From: Lentzea tibetensis
GTDB taxonomy: Bacteria; Actinomycetota; Actinomycetes; Mycobacteriales; Pseudonocardiaceae
NCBI RefSeq assembly: GCF_007845675.1
Contig: NZ_VOBR01000023.1
Coordinates: 62,001 to 126,000 of the forward strand
Length of the DNA stretch: 64,000 bases
Direction of reading: 5' to 3'
A program made the position numbers and the translations under genes. Below, in pieces: positions 16,660 to 25,425 of this stretch. Numbering within the stretch: position 1 is the stretch's first letter; each line of letters begins with the position of its first letter. The notes under the pieces are model-generated. The model was not told where the DNA came from and did no database searches. It saw nothing but the letters and a program-made list of their open reading frames with translations.

Positions 16660-17895
16660 GTGAACGTGAAACGACTCCGCCGGGCAGCCATCTTCGCAGC
16701 CTGCGCCGTCCTGGCCCTGGTGCCGATGACACCGTCGGCCACGGCCGCCACAAGGGAACCCGCCGCACCGCCGCCAACGGGATCCGTTGCGGCCACGCCC
16801 GCCGGGTTCGCTTCGTGGGCCGATGTGTTCGCTGTCCAGGACGAGCTCAACGCCGCGGCCCGACACATCGTCGCCGCACGCGATTCCGAGTACGCCGGCG
16901 TGGTCGCCGACCCCGCGAACGGCGATCTGCGCGTGTACTGGAAGGGAGACGTACCGCGATCTGTCCGCCGGATCGCCGACGGGCTCGGCGTACCGGTCGT
17001 GTTCCTGCCAGCCAGATTCAGCGAGCGCGAGATGCTCGCCGAAGCGCGGCGCCTCACCACCGACCCGCGGGTGTTGTCGGTGGGACCGGAGGCTGACGGC
17101 AGCGGCCTCACGATCGCCGTGACCGAGGCGGGCGCGCGGGAACTCCGCGTCGGCGCCACCGGCGTGCTGGGCACCACGACGATGGCGCTGCACCTGCAGT
17201 CCGGCCCCGCGCCGCAGCCCCTCAGCCGCCAGAACGACTACTCCCCGCGCCTGGGCGGGTCGAAGTACCGGATCGGTCGGGGTGAATGCACGACCGGGTT
17301 CTCGATCACCTGGAACCGTGAGGCGCGGATGCTCACCGCCGGTCACTGCGGCAACAACACCAACGTCGCCTACGACGGCGGTGGCGACCTGATCGGCGAC
17401 GTCTTCAACGACGTTCCCGGTCGCGACACCATGATGATCAACACGCGCGTGCAGGGCGAGACGTTCGGCCCCAGCATCTACATCGGCCCCTGGGACGGCA
17501 ATGTCGCCAGGAATGTGGCCAGTGCGGAAGCGGACTTCGTCGGCAACTACGTCTGCACCGGCGGTGCCCGCACCGGGGAACACTGTGGCGTTCGGGTGAC
17601 GCACGTCAACCAGACCGACGAGGGGTTCTTCCCACTGATCCGTGGTGAGCTGGACGGCGCGGGTTGCGCGGCGGCCAGGGGCGACAGCGGCGGACCGGTC
17701 TACCAACCCAGGCGCGGCACGCTGGACATGTTCGGGCGCGGCACGATCAGCACAGGCAGGCCCGGGACCGGCACGAGCTGCCCGAACGCCCCGCCGTCGG
17801 ACAGTTCCCGCATCGTGTACTGGGCTCCGCTGCTACGGCCACCAGGTGACGCCACTGTCGGCTCGCTGCAGTTCTACGGTGCCACGCTTCTCTAG
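16660..17895 (+). CDS. Secreted trypsin-like serine protease, streptogrisin/alpha-lytic type
   Basis: Predicted 411-residue preproenzyme. The GTG at 16660 follows CAGGGGG. A Sec signal peptide spans about 1-32, a pro-region about 40-185 matches the alpha-lytic protease prodomain style, and the S1 catalytic domain runs from about 190. The triad is visible as His229 in TAGHCG, Asp256 in GRDTMM and Ser343 in RGDSGGPVY. Cysteines flank His229 and Ser343 as in streptogrisins. It is an extracellular nutrient or developmental protease. It is convergent with the haloperoxidase gene. Confidence 0.92.
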   Translation: MNVKRLRRAAIFAACAVLALVPMTPSATAATREPAAPPPTGSVAATPAGFASWADVFAVQDELNAAARHIVAARDSEYAGVVADPANGDLRVYWKGDVPRSVRRIADGLGVPVVFLPARFSEREMLAEARRLTTDPRVLSVGPEADGSGLTIAVTEAGARELRVGATGVLGTTTMALHLQSGPAPQPLSRQNDYSPRLGGSKYRIGRGECTTGFSITWNREARMLTAGHCGNNTNVAYDGGGDLIGDVFNDVPGRDTMMINTRVQGETFGPSIYIGPWDGNVARNVASAEADFVGNYVCTGGARTGEHCGVRVTHVNQTDEGFFPLIRGELDGAGCAAARGDSGGPVYQPRRGTLDMFGRGTISTGRPGTGTSCPNAPPSDSSRIVYWAPLLRPPGDATVGSLQFYGATLL

Positions 17896-17935
17896 CTGTT
17901 CCTGCAATCCGTTCATTGCGGGCGGCGCGGACCGC

Positions 17936-17985
17936 GACCCCGGCGACGAGGCTGACCAGCCGAATATCGACATGTCGCCGGGGTC
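17936..17985. terminator. Long-loop inverted repeat between convergent genes
   Basis: A perfect 12-bp stem, GACCCCGGCGAC at 17936-17947 and its complement at 17974-17985, has a 26-base loop. It lies between the protease and haloperoxidase-like genes and may terminate both. Confidence 0.45.
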
Positions 17986-18082
17986 AGGCCGAGCCCGGTG
18001 CCCGACAGCAGATTGCCCTTGACGTTGGTGCACCCAGAACTACGAATACAACCACCGTGTCCGTGAGGCCAGGTCAACCTGT

Positions 18083-19351
18083 CTACAATGGACAATGTCC
18101 GTGGTGCGTGGGACCGGTTCGCTTCAGCAGTCGGTTGGCGAGCACTTCGGTTGCGACGTTGCGGCCGATGGCAAGACCCGCCTGGTTGCTGAATTCGAAG
18201 TGCTGTCCGCCGAACACCCGCGACCTGCCGGCCTCGGCAGCGGCGGCGGAGAAACCGGGGTAGCTGCGCGCCTGGCCGCCCGGTGCGGTGTCTGTGGTGT
18301 GCGTGAAGCGAACGTTGTCCGCGCAGAAGAACCCGGCCAGCACGGTGGCAGCCGCGCCGCTGTAGGAGCTGTGTCCGGACGGGTATTCCGGCGTTCCGCC
18401 TGTGCTGCCAGCTCGGGGAGCCCAGCTCGGGTTCGGCTGCGTCAAGGGGTTTCCGTCGGTTTCCGCCTCGCGGATCGCCGTGGCCGGACGCCAATGACGG
18501 TGGTTGAACTTGGTGCCGACGGTGGGAACCGTGCTGTCGGCCAGCGTCATCGTCAGCAACGCCATGAGGCGCGCCGAGGTGGGCAACGGTTGGCCGCGAG
18601 ACACAGTCAGTGCGATCTTGACCCACTCGCCGGCGGGTTGGCCGGTGCCGGCTGGCACGGACCAGAACTGGAAGGTGGCGAGCTTGTCGGGGGCGGGTAT
18701 TCCGGCGTCGCCGAGGAGCGCGACTTCGGCGAACGCGGCGGCGTAGTCCAGGCTGTCCAGGGCAGGTGGCGGACCCGGCACGTACGCGGCGGGGTTGGCG
18801 ACGGCGAACGGACGAACGTTGCGGTACTGCACGCCGGACCATTCGGCTCGGAACGCGCCGGGGCCCGAGCCGGCGGGCTGACTTTGCACCGGAGTTGAGC
18901 CGTCGTCGGCGCGGGAGGCCACCACGCGTTGGCCGACCTCACCTCCCCAGCGCACGCCAGCGTCGCGCCGATGGCCGGGACGCAGGCCGGCCAGGTCGGC
19001 TCGCAGTTGCGTGTCGTAGGTGGCGGTTCGGTCGGGGTCCAACCGGACAAGGATGGCGTGTGCCGCCGCGACGGCTGCGGCGTGGGGATCAGCGCCGCGT
19101 GGGCCAGGACCAGGTATCAGCGCATGGGCGCGTGCCGGGCCGGCGAGTCCGTTGACCGCGTCGTAGATGGCCACGTTGAGCATCGCGTAGGTGCGGGCCG
19201 CGTCGGCGTCAGTGGCGCGGGTGGCCCGCACCGCGACCAACCCGAGTTCGTTCCACACTCGCACACTGTCCAACCGTGGCTCGGCGTCCGCGGGTGCGCT
19301 CAACCCAGCGCCGACCAAACTGAGCACCAGGGCCAGGACGATCTTCCTCAC
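18083..19351 (-). CDS. Secreted vanadium-dependent haloperoxidase/PAP2-like protein
   Basis: Predicted 422-residue exported protein. GTG 19351 is favoured by the GGAGGCGAGG stretch ahead of it; a TTG at 19366 is possible. A signal peptide covers about 1-25. The vanadate/phosphate pocket motifs of the haloperoxidase-PAP2 superfamily are present in order: KFNHRHWRPATAIR (Lys and Arg), PEYPSGHSSYSG (Ser-Gly-His) and SRVFGGQHFEFSN (Arg and His). Known relatives halogenate organics with peroxide or hydrolyse phosphate esters; sequence alone does not decide. The gene is convergent with the serine protease. Confidence 0.85.
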   Translation of the reverse strand: MRKIVLALVLSLVGAGLSAPADAEPRLDSVRVWNELGLVAVRATRATDADAARTYAMLNVAIYDAVNGLAGPARAHALIPGPGPRGADPHAAAVAAAHAILVRLDPDRTATYDTQLRADLAGLRPGHRRDAGVRWGGEVGQRVVASRADDGSTPVQSQPAGSGPGAFRAEWSGVQYRNVRPFAVANPAAYVPGPPPALDSLDYAAAFAEVALLGDAGIPAPDKLATFQFWSVPAGTGQPAGEWVKIALTVSRGQPLPTSARLMALLTMTLADSTVPTVGTKFNHRHWRPATAIREAETDGNPLTQPNPSWAPRAGSTGGTPEYPSGHSSYSGAAATVLAGFFCADNVRFTHTTDTAPGGQARSYPGFSAAAAEAGRSRVFGGQHFEFSNQAGLAIGRNVATEVLANRLLKRTGPTHHGHCPL

Positions 19352-19705
19352 GGACCTCGCCTCCAAAGACGCCCAAGAGAATCGCAGCCACGACGGTCAT
19401 ATCGTGTCCTGGTTCCGGCGGCCCTGCGACGGCTACTTGAAGGTCACCTCGCTGGTACGAACGGCTGCCTGGGAAAGCAGCCTTTGATCGACCGAGGCCG
19501 CCACGTGCTCTCGTTCGCGGCGGTGCCACGCGAGGGCGCCAGCCCGGAGCATCGCCAGTGCGATCACGCCGAGCGCCGGACCCCAGCGCTCCCGATCGTT
19601 TCGCCGAGCAGAGGCGAGACTGGTCGAAATACACGCATGTCAGCAGGGCCAGACGCCGGTGCGAGCGTTCGGTCAACGGCATGAGCGTGCATGCGATGTC
19701 GCGGT
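19352..19705. other. 354-bp gap with a possible small membrane ORF relic
   Basis: No confident gene. On the minus strand a frame ending at 19433 reads ERWGPALGVIALAML followed by a basic WHRRERE and a hydrophilic tail, like the end of a small membrane protein. It lacks a supported start codon. It may be a gene relic or chance. Confidence 0.3.
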
Positions 19706-20356
19706 TTACTCGCGTCCCATCCAGGTGGCCACGTCAATCTCGTTGCCCTCGGGATCGGCCAGCAGCCACCCCGCGGGCGCGTTCCGGTCGCTCACGAGGC
19801 GCCCGCCGGCGGCGATCGCCGCCGCGATCCGCGCCTCTGCCTGGTCATGCGGCACCGAGATGTCGATGTGGATCCGGTTGCGCTGCGGGCGGGGAGCATC
19901 CATCTGCTGGAACCACACCGCCGGCCCTCGGCTCTGCGGGTCGAGCAGGTCTTCGTCACCAACTTGCTCGTAGCCGAGCACAGCCCGCCAGAACGGCATC
20001 ACCGTCTCGATGGCGAGCGCGTCGATCGAGATCTGAACGGCCTGCACAGCGGACGGCTCGGCGGGCACGTTCAACTCGCGCGCAGCGGCCGAGATCTGCC
20101 GGGCCAGAGCGACATCACCCGCACGCTGGCGACCAAAGCCTTCCGGCGGCAGGCACACCGTCACAGCCGACGGCCGCAGGTCGACATTCGGGTGGCGGCC
20201 CGCGGCGTCGGCCAGCCTGCCGATCGCGGCCGCCAGGGCGACGCTCGCCGTGAACGTTTCGGTACGAAAGTGCGCGCACGCCCCGGAAAACAGCACCCGC
20301 CAGTCTTCAACGCCCTCGGCCTCGTGAAAGCTTCGCGGCGAGATCGGTTCGCTCAT
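19706..20356 (-). CDS. Pterin-4a-carbinolamine dehydratase-like / VOC (glyoxalase) fusion
   Basis: Predicted 216-residue two-domain protein. Residues about 15-100 resemble 4a-hydroxytetrahydrobiopterin dehydratase (PCD/DCoH): GWRVL-like EDWRVLFSG, F-x-F-type TETFTASVALAAAIGRLADAAGRHPNVDLRPSAVTV in pieces, with the HPNVD motif. Residues about 105-216 form a VOC domain: VQISIDAL, FWRAVLGYEQV, RNRIHIDISVP, GWLLADPEGNEIDV. The classic PCD loop His-His is not obvious. The fusion recurs in actinobacteria and its substrate is unknown. It is a single gene with a good ATG. Confidence 0.82.
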   Translation of the reverse strand: MSEPISPRSFHEAEGVEDWRVLFSGACAHFRTETFTASVALAAAIGRLADAAGRHPNVDLRPSAVTVCLPPEGFGRQRAGDVALARQISAAARELNVPAEPSAVQAVQISIDALAIETVMPFWRAVLGYEQVGDEDLLDPQSRGPAVWFQQMDAPRPQRNRIHIDISVPHDQAEARIAAAIAAGGRLVSDRNAPAGWLLADPEGNEIDVATWMGRE

Positions 20357-20454
20357 CCACCTGATCTAATCGGATCGAGTGAGGCGACGTCCGCTCTTCG
20401 GCATGAGCGGATGTTCGATCGCAGCGGGGCGGTCGGCTGGGCCGGCGGACCGGG

Positions 20455-20925
20455 TCAGGTCTTGGGGCGCTGCTTGATCTCGGCGGTCAGGAGTTCGACC
20501 ATTTCGGCGATCCGTGCCGCGCGCAGTTCCGGGCGGCGTTTGGTGCCGTCGATCCAGCGCACGTAGGCGCGGCGGTAGAACTGGGCGAGGGAGTCGAAGA
20601 ACGCGGCAGCCGTTGGCGCGGCGTCGAGCGCGGCCGCGATGTCCTCGGCGAGGTCGGCGCGTTGCGGGCCTTCCGGGGACAGCACGACCTCGACGCGGTC
20701 GCCGGGCGCCAGGCTGTTGTCGCGCAGCCAGGCCGAGGTGAGGACGATCCGGCGGTCGGCACCGGAAGTCTCGATGACGCCGCGGATGCGCACCTGGTTG
20801 ACGGTGCCGGTGATGTGGTGCCGGGACTTGACGCCCCAGACCTCGTCGGGGTCGAACGGAACGGGCACGACCACGCGGCCGCGCCCCTCCGCGCGGACCG
20901 TGCCGGTGAAACGGCGCGCCGTCAT
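20455..20925 (-). CDS. DUF1905 plus YdeI/OmpD-associated domain protein
   Basis: Predicted 156-residue protein from ATG 20925, without a clear ribosome site. The N-terminal half (RFTGTVRAEGRGRVVVPVPF, IRGVIETSGADRRIVLTSAWLR) matches the DUF1905 beta-barrel. The C-terminal half (VVLSPEGPQRADLAEDIAAALD, then FFDSLAQFYRRAYVRWIDGTK, RAARIAEMVELL) is the helical YdeI/OmdA-like tail. The biochemical role is unknown. It is divergent from the TPR-like gene at 21018. Confidence 0.8.
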   Translation of the reverse strand: MTARRFTGTVRAEGRGRVVVPVPFDPDEVWGVKSRHHITGTVNQVRIRGVIETSGADRRIVLTSAWLRDNSLAPGDRVEVVLSPEGPQRADLAEDIAAALDAAPTAAAFFDSLAQFYRRAYVRWIDGTKRRPELRAARIAEMVELLTAEIKQRPKT

Positions 20926-21017
20926 GGCAGTGATCGTAACGGGCGCTGAAGTGGCGTGAACCTCCACCAGGGGCTCGGGCCTGGTCCGTTCGCACGACTC
21001 GATGATCGTCCACAACC

Positions 21018-21824
21018 ATGTGGTACCCACTGCCGATGAGCGAGGAGAGACTCGACCGTTCGGCGTTGCAACGCATCCTGCCCCCAGACCCGACTGGTAC
21101 CGACCCGTCGGTGCAGGAGGTCTGGCAGCGGATGGACACGGTCGAGGAGTGGCGGGACCAGCCCGTCGGGGCGTGGCCGCACGAGCGGGCGTTGCCGTGG
21201 GGACTGCGCTTTCTCGCCGAGGCGCTGGAACACCTGGCCAGGCACGATCTCGCGCGGCTCATCCATCTCGAACGGGTTGCGTTGTGCCGGGAACTGGACG
21301 ACCTCGAGGCGCTCGGCGGCGCGTTGAGCGATCTGCGTCGCAACCTCGAGCGGCAGGGCAGGCTCGAAGAGGCGGTGCTGATCGCGCACGAGGAGCGCGA
21401 GGTGCACCTCCGCCTGGTCGCCATCGACCCGTGGTCGGTCGAGGTGGCGAACCACGCCCGACGGGAGATCACCAGGATGCTGGCCGAGCTCGGCAGGCAT
21501 GAGGACGCGGCGGAATCCGCCGCCTCAGCGTTGCGCGAACTCCGGGAGCAGCCCGAGAGGTCAAGACGCCCGTCGATCGCCTACGACCTCGCCGACGCGC
21601 AGAACGACCTCGCCGCGAGCCTCGTGCACCTCGGTCGCCTCGAGGAGGCGTACGAGCCGACGGCTGCCGCGGTGGAGTTCTGGCGTACCCACACCGATGA
21701 ACAACGGCCACGTTGCATCAGCACTCTGAACGAGCTGGGACGGCGACTCGTCAGTATCGGGCGAGTCGAGGAAGGAAACGCGGCGTGTGCCGAGGCCGCG
21801 CGGATTTCCGGCATGCGCACCTAG
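21018..21824 (+). CDS. Tetratricopeptide-like helical repeat protein
   Basis: Predicted 268-residue cytoplasmic protein, start ATG 21018 or 21036; neither has a convincing ribosome site, so leaderless translation is possible. The sequence is almost wholly helical with TPR-like pairs: LGGALSDLRRNLERQGRLEEAV, RREITRMLAELGRHEDAAES, AQNDLAASLVHLGRLEEAYE and STLNELGRRLVSIGRVEEGN. Such repeats mediate protein contacts. No catalytic domain is present and no partner is obvious nearby. I do not recognise a named family. Confidence 0.72.
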   Translation: MWYPLPMSEERLDRSALQRILPPDPTGTDPSVQEVWQRMDTVEEWRDQPVGAWPHERALPWGLRFLAEALEHLARHDLARLIHLERVALCRELDDLEALGGALSDLRRNLERQGRLEEAVLIAHEEREVHLRLVAIDPWSVEVANHARREITRMLAELGRHEDAAESAASALRELREQPERSRRPSIAYDLADAQNDLAASLVHLGRLEEAYEPTAAAVEFWRTHTDEQRPRCISTLNELGRRLVSIGRVEEGNAACAEAARISGMRT

Positions 21825-21899
21825 GGCGAGTCTGCCGGGGTTGGTGATCGGCGAGCTGTCCAAGCGGGCGCGGTTCGGGCCCTCGCCCGGCACTGTCCT

Positions 21900-22940
21900 T
21901 CACCCTGTGGACGCCCTGATCCCCCAGCTGCCGGCCCAACGGGCACCGGGCTGGAGGACGACCACACCTTCGCCGGAGTTGAAGGCGTCCGCCGGGCAGG
22001 TCATCGGTTCCACTGCCAGCGTCCCGCGCGGTCGACCCGACGGGCCGAGACCGTTGAACAGCTGCAGCCAGCCGAACGTGGCCTCCTGCCACAGTTCGAC
22101 CCAGGGGCCGTTCGGCGCGGACAGCCGAGTCGTGGTCAGCCCGTCGGCGCCGCGCACCAGTCCGGTGAATCCGGTGTCCAGCTGGAGGTCGCCCATCGGA
22201 CGTGGAGTCGTGAAGTCGTAAGGGGTGCCGGCCACCGGCACTTTGCCGGTGGGCAGCAGCCGGTCGTCCACCGTGATCCGCTCGAGGGCAGGCAGATGCA
22301 GGTCGAGGCCGTCGATCAGGGCGTCCCCGACCCTGAGGCCGGGGTGCGTGCCGAGGCCGAACGGCGCGGGCGTGGCGCCGAGGTTCACCGCCACGTGGTC
22401 GGCACGAAGACCGTCGTCGGTGAGGCTCCAGTGCGTGGTGAGCCGGAGTGGATGCGGATAGCCCGGCTGCGGCGCGATCACGCAGGCCAAGGTGATCGAG
22501 TCACGGCTGCGTCGGATCGGCCGCCACGGCACGAAGCGGGAAAAGCCGTGGATCGCGGAGCGGCGAGGGACGTCGGTGATCGCCAGCTGCTGGGTGACCC
22601 CGCCGAAGGTGTAGAGGCCGTCACGGAGCCGATTGGGCCATGGCGCGAGCACCCGCCCGGCGGATTTGACGGGTGAGTCGAGCGGGTACGGGTCCACGAA
22701 CGGGACTCCGTCCACTGTGTACTCGCGCAGCCCGCCGCCGAGCTCGACCACGGCCGCGCGCTGGCCGCGACGCCGCAGTACCCACTCCGTGCCGGCGAGA
22801 CTCGGCCAGGGCCGCGCGTCGTCCGTTGCCTCGGCAGCAGAAGCCGGAGTCCCCGCGGCGGCGAGGCCGGCTCCGGCACTGGCGGCCAGCAAGAGTGATC
22901 GACGGGAGACACGTCGCAGGTTCACGTCAGCCAGCTCCAT
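21900..22940 (-). CDS. Exported aldose 1-epimerase (mutarotase)-like protein
   Basis: Predicted protein of up to 346 residues. ATG 22940 is given; GTG 22925, with GGAG nine bases upstream, is an alternative. A twin-arginine signal (SRRSLLLAASAG) implies Tat export of a folded protein. The galactose-mutarotase fold is supported by NRLRDGLYTFGG, the two histidines in AIHGFSRF and GTHPG, and the catalytic Glu region AVEPMTCPADAFNSGEG. The family interconverts alpha and beta anomers of hexoses. Extracytoplasmic location is less usual and suggests sugar processing outside the cell. Confidence 0.85.
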   Translation of the reverse strand: MELADVNLRRVSRRSLLLAASAGAGLAAAGTPASAAEATDDARPWPSLAGTEWVLRRRGQRAAVVELGGGLREYTVDGVPFVDPYPLDSPVKSAGRVLAPWPNRLRDGLYTFGGVTQQLAITDVPRRSAIHGFSRFVPWRPIRRSRDSITLACVIAPQPGYPHPLRLTTHWSLTDDGLRADHVAVNLGATPAPFGLGTHPGLRVGDALIDGLDLHLPALERITVDDRLLPTGKVPVAGTPYDFTTPRPMGDLQLDTGFTGLVRGADGLTTTRLSAPNGPWVELWQEATFGWLQLFNGLGPSGRPRGTLAVEPMTCPADAFNSGEGVVVLQPGARWAGSWGIRASTG

Positions 22941-23152
22941 CCCAGGCGACTTGCGTTCAGCTACCGCCGTACCGGAATCGTTTCGGCACCAACGTTCGGC
23001 GTCAAGGCCTGGACATCCGATGTCAGCGTGTGCTGGGCGAGTAGCTGGTAATGATCAAGATCGGGGGTAGTTGTCGGAGGCTCCGTCGGCCGATGACCGC
23101 TCGCCCATCACGTTTCTCGCTTTTCCGGACCGTTTTGTGGTGATCGCGATGA

Positions 23153-24295
23153 GTGGATCCGCTGTTGGGGGACACTCGGAGCGTGATGGATGCTGCGCGG
23201 CGCGAGTTGGAACGGATGCGGGAGTCGTCTGATGTGTGGCAGGAGCTGCGCTACGAGCCTGCCACGGATGCGGATGGCGATGACTGCGACGCGAACGCGG
23301 TGCGGCGGGCAAAAGTGTTGTGGGCGTTGCAATACGACCGCCAGCCCGGTGACCTCCCGCTGGTGCGGTGGTTGGCGGAGCAGGAGGCGCTGTGCCGGAG
23401 TGAGGCGCCGTCTCAGGGCATGACCGAGCAGACCAGGCTGGCCGGGTTCCTGCTGGCCGAGCATCGGCAGGTGGAGGACGTCTGGCTGCACTGGGAGATC
23501 AAGCAGGCCAACTTCGACACCGGGTGCGGTTACGATCTCGAGCACCTGCTCGCCGCTGGAGTGCAGTCCACGATCGCCTATGTGCGCGACAGCGGGCACG
23601 CCGAACGAGACGCCGTGCTGAAGAGCCTGCTCGACGAGGACCAGCCGTTCGTGTCCGAGGAGGACATGGGTGAGTGGTTGCAGGCTGAGCGCTCGTGGTT
23701 CCCGACTGATCCGGCCGCCGAGGACCCGCTGACCTGGATCGAGCGCGCCGTACTGGCCGGTGACCGTGAGCTGGCCCTCCGGGAGCTGGGCCGGTGGGCC
23801 GCCGACCGGCCGCGGGACAAGGACACGCTGCGCCAGCTCAGCTACCAGTTCGCCGATCTGGGGGCGTTCGCCGAGGCTGCTCGGGCGGAGCGGGATGGCC
23901 TGGTGTTCGTCGACAACGCGTGGGACTCGGCGTCGGCGTGGCAGCGGCTGGCCGAGCTGGAGCGTCAGGCCGGCGATCATCGTGCCGCCTGGGAGGCGTT
24001 GCGCGAATGTCGCCTGGCCCTGGACGACGTGTCCGGCTGGCCGGAGGTGGGCTTGGGTCGCACGTACGTGCACGAGCTGTTCCTGCTGGCCGGTTCCGCG
24101 GAGGACGAGTTGGCCGCCGTGGTGTTCGCCGAGGCGGACCGGCAGGCGCGCGACGTGCCCGGCTTGCCCTTCGTGGTGTTGCGGAACGCCGCCGCAGCGG
24201 CAGGCCGGGTCGGCGATCAGAGCAGGGCGGAGCACTACCAGGAGTTGCGTGATGCCGAACGGCAGCGCATCGACACCGAGATGGGCCGAGCCTGA
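23153..24295 (+). CDS. Uncharacterised helical protein
   Basis: Predicted protein of up to 380 residues. GTG 23153 is the longest start; GTG 23183 or ATG 23186 (preceded by CGGAG) are plausible. It is rich in Trp, Glu, Ala and Leu, with helix-turn-helix repeat character in the C-terminal half (ALRELGRWAADRPRDKDTL, FAEAARAERDGLVF, RLAELERQAGDHRAAWEAL), reminiscent of TPR or SEL1-like repeats. No signal peptide or membrane segment is seen. I recognise no named family. Strong coding character over the whole length argues that it is a real gene. Confidence 0.7.
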   Translation: MDPLLGDTRSVMDAARRELERMRESSDVWQELRYEPATDADGDDCDANAVRRAKVLWALQYDRQPGDLPLVRWLAEQEALCRSEAPSQGMTEQTRLAGFLLAEHRQVEDVWLHWEIKQANFDTGCGYDLEHLLAAGVQSTIAYVRDSGHAERDAVLKSLLDEDQPFVSEEDMGEWLQAERSWFPTDPAAEDPLTWIERAVLAGDRELALRELGRWAADRPRDKDTLRQLSYQFADLGAFAEAARAERDGLVFVDNAWDSASAWQRLAELERQAGDHRAAWEALRECRLALDDVSGWPEVGLGRTYVHELFLLAGSAEDELAAVVFAEADRQARDVPGLPFVVLRNAAAAAGRVGDQSRAEHYQELRDAERQRIDTEMGRA

Positions 24296-24344
24296 CCCTG
24301 ACGCGCTGCTGCGTTCCTTACGTGCAGGTTGGTAGGCGTCGGAC

Positions 24345-24426
24345 GGTTCGTGGCACGTCAAGTTCGACAACGGTGTGGTGTACCAACCGACCTGGCGATA
24401 CGGCGGCCCGAACTACCGGCCGATCT
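24345..24426 (+). pseudogene. Coding relic (C-terminal tail of an unknown protein)
   Basis: The frame SDGSWHVKFDNGVVYQPTWR, then YGGPNYRPI and a stop, has the aromatic, glycine-rich look of a secreted or wall-associated protein. It is preceded by an in-frame stop and has no start, so it is at best a fragment. It overlaps the 3' end of the phosphotransferase gene by 14 bp. Confidence 0.35.
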
Positions 24427-25201
24427 GACCGCGGGCGAGGGGCGCGTTCACTCCGGTGAGCGCACCTCTCAGCACGTCGAACTCGCAGCCCGGCGAGGAC
24501 GGGTCGAAGCCGTGCTCGATCAGCCAGCGGGCCGCCCGCAGGCAACGCAGCGACCACCACCCGCGGATCACCTCGAGGTCGACGTCGGAGCCGTAGCCGG
24601 CGAGGACGTCGCCGAGGTGCTCCTGGTGTCCGAGCGTCAGGGTGGCGAGGTCGAACAGGGCGTCGCCCTGGGCCGCCTCGGTCCAGTCGATCACGCCGGT
24701 GATCTCGTCACCGTCGACGAACACGTGGCTGACCTGCAGGTCGCCGTGCGTGAACACCGGTGTCCACGGCCGGAGCGCGGCCTCGGCGACCTGGCGGTTG
24801 CGCGTGACCAGGTCGGCGGGAAGTACGCCACTCGTGATGAGCCACTCGCATTCGCCGTCGAGGTGCGCCGCGATCTCGTCGAGGCTCCGGCCGGGCCGTG
24901 GCGGCAGTGGCGCGTCGTGGAGCATCCGCACGGCGGCACCTGCCGCGGCCCATGCCGCCGGCGACGCGGTCGACGGCTCGCCGAGGCGGCCGAGTGCCCT
25001 GCCGGGGAGGGCGGAGAGCGCGAGCACGGGCGGCTTTCGCCACAGGACCTGCGGAGTCGGGATCGGCGCCATGGCCATCGCCTCGACCTCGACGTCGGTC
25101 CGCGTCTGATCAGCGTCGATCTTCAGGAACACGTCGCCGACGCGCAGGGTCGCGCAGTCGTGATGGGCGACGACGACCTCGACTTCCTCCACGTCCGTCA
25201 T
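24413..25201 (-). CDS. Aminoglycoside phosphotransferase family protein
   Basis: Predicted 262-residue kinase. The N-lobe is short (VFLKIDAD with the ATP Lys). The catalytic Brenner motif is visible as THGDLQVSHV and the Mg-binding DFG-equivalent as GVIDWTEA. An upstream helix RMLHD and C-terminal helices complete the APH fold. The substrate is unknown; such enzymes phosphorylate antibiotics, choline-like or sugar-like hydroxyls. The gene is bracketed by two plus-strand coding relics (about 24345-24426 and 25229-25401). Confidence 0.85.
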   Translation of the reverse strand: MTDVEEVEVVVAHHDCATLRVGDVFLKIDADQTRTDVEVEAMAMAPIPTPQVLWRKPPVLALSALPGRALGRLGEPSTASPAAWAAAGAAVRMLHDAPLPPRPGRSLDEIAAHLDGECEWLITSGVLPADLVTRNRQVAEAALRPWTPVFTHGDLQVSHVFVDGDEITGVIDWTEAAQGDALFDLATLTLGHQEHLGDVLAGYGSDVDLEVIRGWWSLRCLRAARWLIEHGFDPSSPGCEFDVLRGALTGVNAPLARGQIGR

Positions 25202-25228
25202 TGTCGCGGGATCACCACCGACGGATAG

Positions 25229-25401
25229 GGCATTGCAGTTCGTACCGGTTGACGATTGGCCACGTGGGCGTCCGGTGCAAGTCGACCCGTGGTGACTGGC
25301 AGACCTTCTTCAGCGACTGGAAGCAGCCGGGCAACCGGGGGACCGCTTTCTGTCCGGCCACTTGGGAGTCCGTCAGCGCCGACTACGACCTGCCCGACTG
25401 A
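25229..25401 (+). pseudogene. Relic of a secreted cysteine-containing protein (C-terminus)
   Basis: The frame GHCSSYRLTIGHVGVRCKST, RGDWQTFFSDWKQPG, RGTAFCPATWESVSADYDLPD and stop contains three Cys and many aromatics, like the end of a small exported actinobacterial protein. No start codon or signal peptide lies upstream because the phosphotransferase 5' end is there. I infer a truncated gene. Confidence 0.45.
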
Positions 25402-25425
25402 GCCACCACTGACTGTCCACAATGG

